A stretch of 64,000 nt of DNA from contig CAIMFK010000012.1 of the NCBI GenBank assembly GCA_903840315.1, positions 140,230 through 204,229 of the forward strand, read 5' to 3'. Origin of the DNA: an uncultured Candidatus Saccharibacteria bacterium. GTDB taxonomy: Bacteria > Patescibacteriota > Saccharimonadia > Saccharimonadales > UBA4665. This document shows, piece by piece, positions 24,523-34,806 of this stretch (its first letter is position 1; the number at the start of each line of letters is the position of its first letter). The notes under the pieces were generated by a model that was not told the DNA's origin, ran no database searches, and saw nothing but the letters and a program-made list of their open reading frames with translations. The translations under genes and the position numbers were made by a program.

Positions 24523-27329
24523 AGTAATTTACTGAGATATTGACCAGTGAAGCTATTCTTTACTTTCGCAACTTGCTCAGGAGTACCTTCAGCAACAACT
24601 TGACCACCCGCCTGACCACCCTCAGGGCCCATATCAATTACATGGTCAGCATTTTTTACAATGTCTAAATTATGTTCGATGATCAACATACTATTGCCTG
24701 CATCAACCAGTGCATGTAGTACTTTCAATAGTTTATCTACATCCGCCATATGAAGACCGGTTGTGGGTTCGTCTAGAATATATAAAGTCTTGCCAGTTGG
24801 GCGTCTGGACAGTTCACTTGCCAATTTAATTCTTTGAGCTTCACCACCACTTAGCGTTGTTGCTGATTGACCCAATTTTATGTAGCCAAGTCCAACGTCG
24901 ACTAGAGTTTCAAGTTTTTTAGAAATTGAAGGTATATTTTCAAAAAATTCTAATGCCTGTTCACAGGTCATTTCAAGAACATCAGAAATTGTCTTACCCT
25001 TGAAATGAATTTCAAGGACTTCTCGGTTGTATCTTTTTCCATGACAAACTTCACAAACAACATAGACATCGGGCAAGAAATGCATCTCAATTTTTATAAT
25101 CCCATCGCCGGAACAATTATCGCATCTTCCGCCTTTAACATTAAAGCTGAATCTACCTGCAGAATAGCCTCTAAGCTTGGCCTCGGGTGTTCCTGCGAAT
25201 AACTCTCTTATTGGCGTAAAAAGTCCAGTATAGGTGGCTGGATTAGATCTAGGTGTCCTACCAATAGCCGACTGGTCGATGACAATTGCCTTATCAAGCT
25301 CTTTGATTCCTTCAATATCATCATGACTTCCAGGAACAGTGTTTGCCCGATGTAATCTTGCTAATAATTCTTTGGCCAGAATTCCATTAATCAGAGTAGA
25401 TTTACCCGATCCACTTACTCCCGAAACAACAACCATCATGCCGAGTGGAATAGTAACATCTATGTTCTTTAGGTTGTTTTCTTTTGCACCTCTAATAACG
25501 AGTTCTTTTTTATTTCCAGATCGTCTTTTTTTAGGAATAGCGATTCTCATCTTTTCGCTAAGGTATTGACCTGTGGGAGATTTTGGATTATCAATAATGT
25601 CTTTTGGAGTTCCGCTGGCAACCACCTGACCACCATGAACACCGGCACCAGGACCAATGTCTAATACAAAATCTGCTGAAAGAATTGTTTCTTCATCATG
25701 CTCAACAACAATTACACTGTTACCTATATCTCTTAAATGAAATAAGGTATTAATTAGTTTGGCATTATCTCTTTGATGAAGACCAATGCTCGGCTCGTCG
25801 AGAACATAAAGAACCCCGGTTAAACCAGAGCCTATTTGAGTAGCTAGCCTAATTCTTTGCGCCTCACCACCGCTTAATGTTGTAGCTGAACGAGCTAGTG
25901 TCAGATAATTTAATCCAACATTCTGCATGAAACTAAGTCTGACTTTTATCTCTTTGAATATCTGTTCTGCAATATGCTTTTCTTTATCGGATAATTTGAT
26001 GTGATTGAGAAAATCTATTGAATCATCGATACTAAGTTCACAAATATCCATAATCGAAACTCCAGCAACTGTAACAGCTAGTATTTCTGGCTTCAATCTT
26101 CTTCCGTGACATGCAGTACATGGTCTTTCGCGCATGAATCTCTCAATGTCTCTACGCATGAAGTCACTTTCAGTTTCTTTATGTCTTCGTTCCAAATTGG
26201 AAATTACACCTTCATACGTTGAAGTAAAATTGCGTCCACCTCCCAGACTAATGTCATAGGTTTCTTCGCCGGTACCATAAAAAATAATATCCATCTGTTT
26301 TTGAGACAATTCGCTAGTTGGTACCGATAATGAAAATTTATATTTTTCAGCGACTGCTTGTAATTTTTTCATATACCAGGCATCGACACTAAATCTATTA
26401 AAAGGTCGTATTGCTCCTTCAAGTATAGATAATCTACCATTAGGGATGACAAGCTCCGGATCAACCTCTAGCCTATTTCCAAGACCGGTACAAACTGGAC
26501 ATGCACCATGAGGAGAGTTAAAACTAAAAGTTCTGGGCTCTAAATCCGGTATTGAAATATCTGGGTGATCAATACAGGCATATTTCAGGCTAAAGTTAGT
26601 TTCAGTATTTTCATCAGCATCAACTAGCAATACCTTACCCGATGCTATATCTAAGGATTGCTCAATTGACTGTGTTAATCGAGTTCTGCTCTCCTCGTTA
26701 TTTACTAATCGATCAACTATTATCTCGATTTTGTGCTTAAAATTTTTATCGAGTTCTGGGAATTCATCAAGTGCATATACTACACCATCAACTCTTGCTC
26801 TAGCGAAACCAGCTCGCATATACTGTTCAGAAATGTGCTCGAATGCACCTTTCTTGTCTTCGATGATTGGTGCAAGAACCATTATCTTGTGATCTCTTGA
26901 GCTTGAAAGAATCTTTTCAGTAATATCTGCTGTGGTCTGTCTCTCCACTGGCTTATTGCAAACTGGACAATGCGGTACACCAATTCTTGCATACAACAGT
27001 CTTAAGTAGTCATATATTTCAGTGACAGTAGCCACAGTACTTCTTGGGTTGCGACTCGTGGATTTCTGATCGATACTAATTGCAGGTGAAAGTCCATCAA
27101 TCTGATCAACATCAGGCTTTTCCATTATGCCCAAAAATTGTCGAGCGTAACTACTCAAGGATTCTACATAACGTCTTTGTCCCTCGGCGTAAATGGTATC
27201 AAAAGCTAGGCTAGATTTTCCTGAACCTGAAAGACCAGTTATTACAACTAATTTATCACGCGGAATAACAACACTAATATCTTTTAGATTGTGTTCTCTC
27301 GCACCCTTAATAGTAATCTTGTCTGCCAT
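24519..27329 (-). CDS. uvrA: Excinuclease ABC subunit UvrA
   Basis: About 936 residues. Two ABC ATPase modules are visible, with Walker [10 protein letters not shown] and GVSGSGKST and two LSGGEAQRI signatures. Zinc clusters include CPVC near residue 120 and the CDNC...CEVC pair in the second half. UvrA scans DNA for damage and loads UvrB. The start ATG 27329 ([14 protein letters not shown]) is chosen because an earlier in-frame TTG (27365) would lie across the promoter; a TATAAT box is at 27345-27350. Confidence 0.98.
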   Translation of the reverse strand: MADKITIKGAREHNLKDISVVIPRDKLVVITGLSGSGKSSLAFDTIYAEGQRRYVESLSSYARQFLGIMEKPDVDQIDGLSPAISIDQKSTSRNPRSTVATVTEIYDYLRLLYARIGVPHCPVCNKPVERQTTADITEKILSSSRDHKIMVLAPIIEDKKGAFEHISEQYMRAGFARARVDGVVYALDEFPELDKNFKHKIEIIVDRLVNNEESRTRLTQSIEQSLDIASGKVLLVDADENTETNFSLKYACIDHPDISIPDLEPRTFSFNSPHGACPVCTGLGNRLEVDPELVIPNGRLSILEGAIRPFNRFSVDAWYMKKLQAVAEKYKFSLSVPTSELSQKQMDIIFYGTGEETYDISLGGGRNFTSTYEGVISNLERRHKETESDFMRRDIERFMRERPCTACHGRRLKPEILAVTVAGVSIMDICELSIDDSIDFLNHIKLSDKEKHIAEQIFKEIKVRLSFMQNVGLNYLTLARSATTLSGGEAQRIRLATQIGSGLTGVLYVLDEPSIGLHQRDNAKLINTLFHLRDIGNSVIVVEHDEETILSADFVLDIGPGAGVHGGQVVASGTPKDIIDNPKSPTGQYLSEKMRIAIPKKRRSGNKKELVIRGAKENNLKNIDVTIPLGMMVVVSGVSGSGKSTLINGILAKELLARLHRANTVPGSHDDIEGIKELDKAIVIDQSAIGRTPRSNPATYTGLFTPIRELFAGTPEAKLRGYSAGRFSFNVKGGRCDNCSGDGIIKIEMHFLPDVYVVCEVCHGKRYNREVLEIHFKGKTISDVLEMTCEQALEFFENIPSISKKLETLVDVGLGYIKLGQSATTLSGGEAQRIKLASELSRRPTGKTLYILDEPTTGLHMADVDKLLKVLHALVDAGNSMLIIEHNLDIVKNADHVIDMGPEGGQAGGQVVAEGTPEQVAKVKNSFTGQYLSKLL

Positions 27330-27415
27330 AATTAAAGTCGCTAAATTATACCTCAAAAAACTCAATTTTACCAGACTACACCCTAGATATTAACATAACC
27401 GTTTATAAACTAGTG

Positions 27416-27444
27416 TTGCGAATCTGTCATTATTGTTATATTAT
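27416..27444 (+). promoter_or_regulatory. Promoter of a small membrane-protein gene
   Basis: TTGCGA and an overlapping pair of -10 candidates (TGT-TATATT at 27437-27442, or TATTAT at 27439-27444 with 17-nt spacing). Confidence 0.5.
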
Positions 27445-27473
27445 TAAAGCCAAATTACAGGTGAGGAAATACT

Positions 27474-27683
27474 ATGCAAAACATCATAGTGCTGGGAATG
27501 ATCCCAGGAACAAATTTATATTTAACTTTTAACGAATGGCTAGCAATTATTGGCATTTTAATTGTTTCAACAAAATTGTTTTTTAAGCCTCATGAAATAT
27601 TCTTTAGACTTAATTTATACATAAGTCTGATTTACATAATTTATTCTCAAAAAATTACTAATTATCAGAATCAACAGGCATAA
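27474..27683 (+). CDS. Small hydrophobic protein of unknown function
   Basis: 69 residues with one or two membrane segments (about 19-34 and 43-58) and a polar tail ending NYQNQQA. A promoter and a good ribosome-binding site (GTGAGGAAAT) precede the ATG, which supports translation. The last 26 bp overlap the end of the convergent exonuclease gene. No family is recognised. Confidence 0.5.
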   Translation: MQNIIVLGMIPGTNLYLTFNEWLAIIGILIVSTKLFFKPHEIFFRLNLYISLIYIIYSQKITNYQNQQA

Positions 27684-29103
27684 TTGCCTCAGCCCATAAT
27701 TTCAGTTCTTCTAATAAGTATCTTTTATTTTCATCAAGTTCTGGGTTAACCATTAGCTCACCTATTCTCTTGAAATAAATTGCAGCTCTAGATTGATCGT
27801 TTCCCGAATAGAAATATTCTATTCGATGTCTGTCCCACTGATTATTAATGTCTTCGGTCATGTACTGAGGAAAGTTACGTGCAATATACAATGGAAATAT
27901 ATTCTTGAGACGGTCATCGATGAAATCTGGCATATTTTCAAAATTGAAATCTTGTTGGTGAACCTTTGTCATTTCTCTTTTATCCATATCACTAATAAAA
28001 CCGTCATAAAGTTTTGCATCAGCTGAATCAATCCTTGGACTATCGCCCCATTTTCTATTTGAGTCTGACTTATTTTTAGCCTTTATTATTCTTGCGACCA
28101 AATCGTGGTTAGAAATGAGCTTCTTGTAGTTTTCATCGATGACCTTCATATCTAATTTCAGTCTTGCTAAGTCTTGCTCATGAATTACCGCAATTGGAGC
28201 AACTGCTGGGCAGCGATTGAATTGCAATGGCCTAACTACGTTCGAAAGTCTCTGCTTGTCTTCATTGTCTCTGTCATATTCGAAAGACTTCAAAAGCTCT
28301 TCATCGGGCATGTTTGCAAACTTTTCAGGATCAACATTCAGATCATATATGAGAACTCCCTGATTAGTTGAACTGCCCTCAAGAGCACAAGTAATGATAG
28401 TTTTTTCGTGCTCAGATGGATTGCTTCCAGAAGTATAGATGAACTTTTCTGAATTTAGGACTAGTTCAGCTACATTTCTTTTGTCTCTAACTGTAAGTAA
28501 ATAGTCGAAAAGCTTAGGCTGCTTCTCTTTTATTAGTTTGCTCAAACCTATTAATGCTTCGACATCGCTTAGTGCGTCGTGAGCACTTGTATGGATAATA
28601 TTATTTTCCGCAGCCAGCAATTCAAGTTTATTTGTAGATTTATTATCTTTATCTATAGGCCACTTAATTCCATCAGGTCTTAGCGCTCTTGTAATCCTAA
28701 TAACATCAAGCATATCCCACTTTGAGCGATTGTCTTTATATTGCCATTCATATGGATCATTAAAATTCCTAAACAACAAGAACCTCATGAACTCATCATC
28801 AAAACTTATATTGTTATATCCAACGAATATGGTTCCTGGCTTAGATATGTCCTTATTAAATATTGAAATGAATTCTTCTTCTGTAATTCCCTCTTCCAGT
28901 GTTTTTTGAGGAGTTATTCCAGTAACCAATACCGCATCAGGACTTGGCAAAATGTCTTCGGTTTGTTTAATTAAGAAGTTATCTGGCTCACCAACAGGGT
29001 TGAGGTTAGCATCAGTTCTCTGTCCAGCGAACTGCATTATTCTTGATTCTCTGGGACTTAATCCTGAAGTTTCAAGATCATAAAAGTAAAAACTTTTTTC
29101 CAT
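27658..29103 (-). CDS. sbcB: Exodeoxyribonuclease I (DEDDh)
   Basis: 481 residues, close to E. coli ExoI. The DEDDh motifs are visible: YDLETSG (Asp9, Glu11), the FVGYNNISFDDEFMR region, and HTSAHDALSDVEA supplying the final His and Asp. The SH3-like and C-terminal helical extensions of the ExoI family follow (VRPLQFNRCPAVAPI; AIYFKRIGELM). It degrades single-stranded DNA from the 3' end in recombination and mismatch repair. It begins 3 bp after the obg stop. Confidence 0.93.
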   Translation of the reverse strand: MEKSFYFYDLETSGLSPRESRIMQFAGQRTDANLNPVGEPDNFLIKQTEDILPSPDAVLVTGITPQKTLEEGITEEEFISIFNKDISKPGTIFVGYNNISFDDEFMRFLLFRNFNDPYEWQYKDNRSKWDMLDVIRITRALRPDGIKWPIDKDNKSTNKLELLAAENNIIHTSAHDALSDVEALIGLSKLIKEKQPKLFDYLLTVRDKRNVAELVLNSEKFIYTSGSNPSEHEKTIITCALEGSSTNQGVLIYDLNVDPEKFANMPDEELLKSFEYDRDNEDKQRLSNVVRPLQFNRCPAVAPIAVIHEQDLARLKLDMKVIDENYKKLISNHDLVARIIKAKNKSDSNRKWGDSPRIDSADAKLYDGFISDMDKREMTKVHQQDFNFENMPDFIDDRLKNIFPLYIARNFPQYMTEDINNQWDRHRIEYFYSGNDQSRAAIYFKRIGELMVNPELDENKRYLLEELKLWAEAIMPVDSDN

Positions 29104-29106
29104 ATA

Positions 29107-30387
29107 CTAATAAATAATTTGACCCTTGTTGCCGATGTGAATTTTTTGACCGCGCTCGAGACCTTGTCTATTCAGGTCCTGAATAATTCCAGTTTTCTTT
29201 AATATATCCCTAAGTCTATATACGCTATCTGGGTTATTAAAATCAGTTCTTGAAGCAAACTTTTCAATACTTTTACCAGTTACAATAAAGTCTTTGCTGG
29301 TTTTAGATATCTTATATACGGCTTCATCATCATTAAGCCTAATGACTGGTATCTCAGAAGATTCAGCTTTCTCAACTTTTACTTTTTTTGCTTTTTGTGC
29401 CTTAACAATAGCATTCACTTCGTAAAGAAATTTATCCAAACCTTTATGGCTAGCTGCTGATATGGATATGATTTTAGTTTTTGCAGGTACAAGTTTTTGA
29501 ATCTTAGTTATTAACTTATTAATTGCTGTTTCATCTAAAGCTTCAGTCTTATTAATGACAACTATTTGCGGCTTTTTGGAAAGATCTACAGCATAAGACT
29601 TTAATTCTTTTTGAATCGTCTTATAGGCACTCCCTATATCTTCCTGATATGCATCAATCAAATGCACCAATACCAAAGTTCTTTCTACGTGTTTCAGAAA
29701 TTCATCACCAAGGCCTTTGCCTTCTGCGGCACCCTCAATTAACCCAGGAATATCCGCAAATAATAGCGAATTATCTTTATCTAAGTCTGCCATTCCAAGA
29801 TTTGGAGTGAGTGTAGTGAACGGATAGTTCGCTATTTCTGGACGAGCATTTGAAATTACTGAAAGCAATGTAGATTTACCAGCATTAGGTAGACCAATTA
29901 GGCCCACATCGGCGATTGATTTTAATTCAAGCCGAGCCGTTATGACTTCGCCAGGTTCACCTTTTTCTGCAAATTTTGGTGCCTGCCTAACTGAGCTAAT
30001 GAAGTGAGCGTTACCGAATCCGCCCCTTCCACCTTTTGCTATGATTACTTCCTGATTATTTTCAGTAATATCTGCTAAGACATTGTCATTTTCATCATAA
30101 ACAATAGTTCCAAGCGGTAACGCAATAAGAGTATCCTTTCCACTTCTTCCGTGCTTCTTCTGTTTTTCTCCCGGATTACCCGATTCAGCTCTTATCTCTC
30201 TTTGATACCTAAAATTAGAAAGTGTATTTTGGTTATTGCTACCGACTAAAACTACATTGCCGCCATTTCCTGCATCACCACCATCAGGACCACCTCTATC
30301 GATAAATTTTTCCTGCCTAAAACTAATACAGCCGTTTCCGCCGTCTCCTGCAATAAATTTGATATCTGCTTTATCTATAAAACTCAT
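29107..30387 (-). CDS. obg: Obg GTPase
   Basis: 426 residues: the glycine-rich Obg fold (1-158, many GGDGG/GGRGG turns), the GTPase core with G1 GLPNAGKST, G3 DIPGLIEGA and G4 INKTE, and the C-terminal OCT domain (about 350-426). Obg is an essential GTPase of 50S ribosome assembly. An AAAGG ribosome site precedes the ATG. The linker between GTPase and OCT domains is Lys-rich. Confidence 0.98.
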   Translation of the reverse strand: MSFIDKADIKFIAGDGGNGCISFRQEKFIDRGGPDGGDAGNGGNVVLVGSNNQNTLSNFRYQREIRAESGNPGEKQKKHGRSGKDTLIALPLGTIVYDENDNVLADITENNQEVIIAKGGRGGFGNAHFISSVRQAPKFAEKGEPGEVITARLELKSIADVGLIGLPNAGKSTLLSVISNARPEIANYPFTTLTPNLGMADLDKDNSLLFADIPGLIEGAAEGKGLGDEFLKHVERTLVLVHLIDAYQEDIGSAYKTIQKELKSYAVDLSKKPQIVVINKTEALDETAINKLITKIQKLVPAKTKIISISAASHKGLDKFLYEVNAIVKAQKAKKVKVEKAESSEIPVIRLNDDEAVYKISKTSKDFIVTGKSIEKFASRTDFNNPDSVYRLRDILKKTGIIQDLNRQGLERGQKIHIGNKGQIIY

Positions 30388-30430
30388 AATTACCTTTGTA
30401 GTATATCTTAGAAATAGCTATTATATACTA

Positions 30431-31420
30431 TTACTTAGAAATGTAGTTAGGGAATGTTCTGACTGAAACCCAGCCTGAACCCACTCTGTCCCAGCCTCCA
30501 CCATCTCCATAATTGTTCATATCACGGATTTGGACTTGGTCACCACTAACACCAATCACAACTGCAACGTGTCCAAGACCACCTGCTGCGTAAGGAGTTT
30601 GAGCAATTGCACCAACAGTTGGGGTAGATGATACATTCCATCCCGAAAGGCCAGCATAGTATGCCCAGCTACTAGCATTACCCCAGTTACTTGGTAAAGA
30701 TATCTGTGTGGCCACATACCAAGTACAATAACCAAAGTCATAGCCATTTGATGCTCCGCTAGCAAATGTTGGAGAGAAAAAGTTATATACCGGTGCAACA
30801 GGAGGTTGACCATTTGGTATCAAAATCTGCTCACCAACTTTAATTCCACTGATTTCAGCATCATTATAGGCGGTTAGCTGCTGAAGATTTGCACCGTATT
30901 TTGTCGAAAGTGACGATAAAGTATCGCCAGATTTTACAGTATAGACAATTCCTGTAATTGGAGGAATGAGCAGCTTAGTTCCGACAGCTACAGAATTTCC
31001 TGTGATATTGTTAGACCAAAGTATTGAATTGGAAGTTATATTAAATTTAGATGCAATGGAAGCTATATCCTCACCAGGTTTAACGATATAGGTTTCAATA
31101 TCGTTCTTAGATACAAATGATGTGGAAACAATCATGGGCTTAGCGGTAACATTACTTACTGCTGCAGATTTAGCAAATTCAGCAATAACGTCTTCGTTCT
31201 GGTTTTTTACAGCAGTGGTTTCAGGCAAATGAGACACAGTTGATACTGTCTGGGCAATTTGAGAAGAAGATACCTGATCAAGAGGATTTATAGCATTCTT
31301 ACTTACTGCTGCACTTTGAATTGTGCTGCCGCTAGAACTATTTGGAGATAGGAGCAATATGAAGAAAAATACTAATGCGATAGCTATGTTTCCGAAGATC
31401 AAGTTATATCTTAGTTTCAT
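30431..31420 (-). CDS. LysM-CHAP peptidoglycan hydrolase; N-terminus may be longer
   Basis: 329 residues from ATG 31420: a membrane helix (about 8-25), a Ser/Thr/Val linker, two LysM domains (about 110-152 and 158-203; IVKPGEDIASIASKF and YTVKSGDTLSSLSTKYG) and a C-terminal CHAP domain with Cys in GYCTWYVA and His in GLGHVAVV. It probably cleaves peptidoglycan cross-bridges at the surface. The frame is open for another 34 codons encoding a basic Ser/Lys/Arg/Asn-rich tail, starting at an ATT (31522) that lies 5 nt after GGAG. The ATG has its own weaker site AAGAGAG, so both starts are possible. Confidence 0.9.
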   Translation of the reverse strand: MKLRYNLIFGNIAIALVFFFILLLSPNSSSGSTIQSAAVSKNAINPLDQVSSSQIAQTVSTVSHLPETTAVKNQNEDVIAEFAKSAAVSNVTAKPMIVSTSFVSKNDIETYIVKPGEDIASIASKFNITSNSILWSNNITGNSVAVGTKLLIPPITGIVYTVKSGDTLSSLSTKYGANLQQLTAYNDAEISGIKVGEQILIPNGQPPVAPVYNFFSPTFASGASNGYDFGYCTWYVATQISLPSNWGNASSWAYYAGLSGWNVSSTPTVGAIAQTPYAAGGLGHVAVVIGVSGDQVQIRDMNNYGDGGGWDRVGSGWVSVRTFPNYISK

Positions 31421-31603
31421 ATTTTTGGCTCTCTTAACAGTAGGCTTGTCAGTGGTACTTCCGGCCTTTTTAGAATTGCGGTTAGTAGAGTTATTTCTAC
31501 TAGATTTCGAGCTTCTTAAAATAGTAACTCCAAAAATTATTTAGTGATTTTAGGATATATTCAACGTAATATTGTGACTTCATAACAGATGTCACTAGCA
31601 TAT

Positions 31604-31632
31604 ATTTTATCAAAAAAAGGTTATTTTTACAA
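31604..31632 (-). promoter_or_regulatory. Promoter of the LysM-CHAP gene
   Basis: TTGTAA, 17 nt, TAAAAT on the minus strand, start near 31597. The leader contains a 5-bp inverted repeat GTGAC/GTCAC (31574-31578, 31591-31595). From the start point to ATG 31420 is about 177 nt, of which the last 100 nt or so form an open reading frame continuous with the gene. Confidence 0.65.
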
Positions 31633-31645
31633 TTTATAAGAAAGG

Positions 31646-32647
31646 CTAGTTAGATTGACCAAATTGGGCGATATTAGCATTGTGTTGATCGATTGTATCG
31701 GAGAATCTTGTTACTCCATCTTTGCCAGTAACAAAATAAAGATGCGTACTATTTGCCGGATTTGCAACTGCCTTAAGCGCCTGGCTATCGACATTACAAA
31801 GTGGTGAAGGTGGCAATCCTGGTTGATTATAGGTGTTATATGCCTGATTTCCGATCGCTTTAGCATAAATAGCCGTAACGTTACTTTCAAGAGGCATTCC
31901 AGATTTGATTCTATTTAGAAAAACTCTAGCCACTTGTTGCTGATCGCTATACGAAGAAACTTCTTTTTCAATAATCGAAGCCATTGTTATTGCCTGATAT
32001 ACGCTAAGTCCTTCGCTCGCATAAGAGGACTGAAGACCAGGAGTTAGCTTCTTGCCCATCTCAATTAGAGCTTCTTTCACAATATCGTTAGCGGAGGTGC
32101 TTGAGTCCTTGGCATAGGAATCTGGAAATATGAGGCCTTCTAAGCCATATCCGCTTGGCTTAAAAGACATTACGGGTAAAGTTGAATAGTTATTAGTTAC
32201 TAGAGCATTTGAGGCTTCATTTGGAGTAAAGCCGCTATTAATGAGCTTTGATTGTATTTGAGAAATTGTTGAACCAGGCAATATTGTCACCAACTTTGAA
32301 CTAACTCTACCATTGGTTAATATTGCTACGATATCTGGAACACTTTGGCTTGGTGACAACGAATAAGTTCCTGCCTCTAATTGAGATCTAAGATTATGGG
32401 AGTCTACATATTCTTGAAATGATAGCGTACTCCGTATGAGCCCCTTATCTTTAAGAATCTTAGATATCTGGTTAAGGGTAGATCCTTCGGGAATAGTCAC
32501 TAAAACTGATTGATAAGATGAACTGACCGGCTTAAGCCCTCTATCATACTGGTATCTTACAAATACTACAGCAACGATTCCCAGTATTAAGAAAATACCA
32601 ATACTGTAGGCAATAAATCTTCTTTTTCTTAGTCTGCTATTTTTCAT
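31646..32647 (-). CDS. mltG: Endolytic murein transglycosylase MltG
   Basis: About 333 residues from ATG 32647 (MKNSRLRKRRF): basic N-terminus, one membrane helix (about 15-35), a LysM-like subdomain (VTIPEGSTLNQISKIL) and the YceG fold. The catalytic Glu is in ASIIEKEV. LPPSPLCNVDSQALKAVANP is a family hallmark. MltG cuts nascent glycan strands to end their growth. The start overlaps ruvX by 11 bp, and the pair is syntenic in many bacteria. Confidence 0.95.
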   Translation of the reverse strand: MKNSRLRKRRFIAYSIGIFLILGIVAVVFVRYQYDRGLKPVSSSYQSVLVTIPEGSTLNQISKILKDKGLIRSTLSFQEYVDSHNLRSQLEAGTYSLSPSQSVPDIVAILTNGRVSSKLVTILPGSTISQIQSKLINSGFTPNEASNALVTNNYSTLPVMSFKPSGYGLEGLIFPDSYAKDSSTSANDIVKEALIEMGKKLTPGLQSSYASEGLSVYQAITMASIIEKEVSSYSDQQQVARVFLNRIKSGMPLESNVTAIYAKAIGNQAYNTYNQPGLPPSPLCNVDSQALKAVANPANSTHLYFVTGKDGVTRFSDTIDQHNANIAQFGQSN

Positions 32648-33047
32648 TAAGATAATCCTCCAGTATATAGCTAGCAGCAAGAGAATCTACATCCTCTTTA
32701 ATGAAACCTTTTTTCCTTAAAGATAGCTCATCTTTTGCCTTTAAAGAAGTCCCGGCTTCATCTATGAGATGTATTGGCAATTCTGTATGTAACTTAAACT
32801 TCTCAACAAAGTCTCTAATCTTTTTAGTCTGATCAGTTTCTTGGCCATTAAGCCCCCTAGGCAAGCCTATAATGACTTCATTAATAGAGTTTTGATTGAT
32901 TAGCGAGACAATGTCTTCATTTATAGAATCAGTCACATGGAGTGTAGTTAATGGGCTAGCAATCCTAGCTATCGAATTAGCTATAGCTACACCAATTCTT
33001 TTGTCTCCAATATCAAGGGCGAGATAAAATTTAATGCTATCTGCCAT
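32637..33047 (-). CDS. ruvX: RuvX/YqgF RNase H-fold nuclease
   Basis: 136 residues. The first-strand motif LALDIGDKRIGVAIAN supplies the catalytic Asp; VIGLPRGLNG and the C-terminal DEAGTS and DSLAASYILEDYL match the YqgF family, which processes Holliday junctions or the 16S rRNA 5' end. It sits directly upstream of and overlaps mltG, and follows the large membrane-protein gene by 4 bp. Confidence 0.95.
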   Translation of the reverse strand: MADSIKFYLALDIGDKRIGVAIANSIARIASPLTTLHVTDSINEDIVSLINQNSINEVIIGLPRGLNGQETDQTKKIRDFVEKFKLHTELPIHLIDEAGTSLKAKDELSLRKKGFIKEDVDSLAASYILEDYLNEK

Positions 33048-33051
33048 GAAA

Positions 33052-34806
33052 TTATGATTTTGTTATATTAATTACTATTTTCTTTTGATCGGTTGGTACA
33101 GACGAAACCCAGAATGGAGATAACTTAACAGTTACATTGGTGACTCCGGGATCCGATTTTATAGTGGACTCTACGTCAGCAGTTTTCTTACCAGCCACTT
33201 CTTGTTTTATTGTTGATGTATCTAGCTTTGCTCCAACAGAAGCTGTTGCCTGCATAGTAACTTGAGCAGTGGTTCCATTGCTCTGGATTACATTATATTG
33301 AGCCGTAGAAACTCCATCATCGACAATACTTTGCTGTGATGTATTAATCTGCTGATTTACGCTATTTGTTACAAGTTGGCTCAAGTACGATTGTTGAACC
33401 CCAAGCATCGTATACGTAACTGTCTGAGTGACCGTTACCTGATTACCTGCAGAACCCAGAGTTGGCGACGCAACAGTATTGGCAGTACCTGTATTAAAAG
33501 TTCCTGCAATTGGTACAAGTCCTGCTTGTTTAAGCTGATTCTCTAGAGCAGTCTTTACTGAACTAGTATCTTGAGATCCAATTTTTTGAGTTGCAGCATT
33601 AATGTCGTTTTGGGATACAGCATTTACCATGTTATCTGTCCCTCCTGTCAAGGCATTAGGATTAGTACCTTGGATTTGGCCATATCCAGAGCCAGGAACC
33701 TCAAAGCTAGAGCCCGATGAAAGATTGCCATTACTCCCTCCGGATTGAGCAATAACACTTGTATTGTCATTAGCTGCAAATGATGTACAGCCCTTATAAA
33801 ATGAGCCCGTTGAGGAGAAAGTAGTGGTGCTTTGAGTTAAGTAAGAAACTCCATTCGAAGTTATGCCAGAATTAGCAGGTAATGACGGTGGACCACTAGA
33901 TGGAGGCTGACTACTACAGTAAACAGATGAAAAAGTAACACTTCCGGTAGCCTTATTTCCATTATTTACCTGTCCGGTCGTAGGCACGCTCTGGGAAGAG
34001 CTTTTCTGGGTAGACTGAGCTACAGCAGGGACGTTTGAGTTAGCCGTATTTAATGACTTAGCTGCGGTATCTAGGTTCAATGTAATGCTAGCATTAACTG
34101 GCTGAGTTGTTGTCTGAATAGTAATAGTTGCCTTATTAAGTAGATTTCCGAAGAGAAAAAACAATACAATAATCGATGCAAATACTATCCCACCAATAAT
34201 CAATATTTTTCTAAACTTATTAAAATCCGGAACCTTAAGACTGCTATCTTTTTTGTCTTTCTTACTTTTCTTAGACTTTTTAGATTTAGATGGTTCATTT
34301 TCACCCTTGCCCGTTGCATCATCAATCAACGATTCGTCGCTTATATCTATAGTTTCATCTATGTCTTCAGGTTTATGAATTTTTTCTTCAGTTAATGCCA
34401 CTCCGCTGGCTGCAGCCAATTCACCAACTGCTTTTTCTTTTGAAGATTTTGGATCAAATTCTCTACCATTATCTAAGTCCATAGATTCATCTTCATATTG
34501 ATCCACACTATCGGGATGTGCAGGTATTTCAGGTTTTGAATGGGGCGTCTTAGCAACATGAATACCAACAGCACCAGCGATTGGCAGGATACTGGGTTCA
34601 GACGTAATTAGGACTAAATTCTGGCTCTTTTTTTCTGCAGCTCTTTTTAATAATTTTAGATTTACAATACTTTGGAATACGCTTGCTCGCTTAGGCAATA
34701 CAAGAGCTACGACCTTCTTGTCGCTCTCTTGAATCTTATCTATGATTCCAGTAATTTCTTCGTCAACATCTATGTATATTATATCTTTAATGTCTTCAGT
34801 ACTCAT
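33052..34806 (-). CDS. Large bitopic membrane protein, Rossmann-like cytoplasmic domain
   Basis: 584 residues. Residues 1-90 look like an alpha/beta domain (IIYIDVDEEITGII, KVVALVLPKRASVF, NLVLITSEPSILPIAGAVGI). An acidic linker and a Lys/Ser-rich stretch (SKKSKKSKKDKKD) follow, then one membrane helix (about 201-222), then about 360 Ser/Thr/Gln-rich residues outside with strands such as ATITIQTTTQPVNASITL that resemble baseplate-J-like proteins. No enzyme motif is seen. It overlaps the ftsA-like gene by 4 bp, suggesting it works with that ATPase, perhaps as its membrane partner (inference). Confidence 0.75.
   Translation of the reverse strand: MSTEDIKDIIYIDVDEEITGIIDKIQESDKKVVALVLPKRASVFQSIVNLKLLKRAAEKKSQNLVLITSEPSILPIAGAVGIHVAKTPHSKPEIPAHPDSVDQYEDESMDLDNGREFDPKSSKEKAVGELAAASGVALTEEKIHKPEDIDETIDISDESLIDDATGKGENEPSKSKKSKKSKKDKKDSSLKVPDFNKFRKILIIGGIVFASIIVLFFLFGNLLNKATITIQTTTQPVNASITLNLDTAAKSLNTANSNVPAVAQSTQKSSSQSVPTTGQVNNGNKATGSVTFSSVYCSSQPPSSGPPSLPANSGITSNGVSYLTQSTTTFSSTGSFYKGCTSFAANDNTSVIAQSGGSNGNLSSGSSFEVPGSGYGQIQGTNPNALTGGTDNMVNAVSQNDINAATQKIGSQDTSSVKTALENQLKQAGLVPIAGTFNTGTANTVASPTLGSAGNQVTVTQTVTYTMLGVQQSYLSQLVTNSVNQQINTSQQSIVDDGVSTAQYNVIQSNGTTAQVTMQATASVGAKLDTSTIKQEVAGKKTADVESTIKSDPGVTNVTVKLSPFWVSSVPTDQKKIVINITKS

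Noticed and set aside
27330..27365. Upstream TTG start for uvrA
   Set aside because: The extra codons coincide with the TATAAT promoter element; family alignment favours MADKITIKG as the start.
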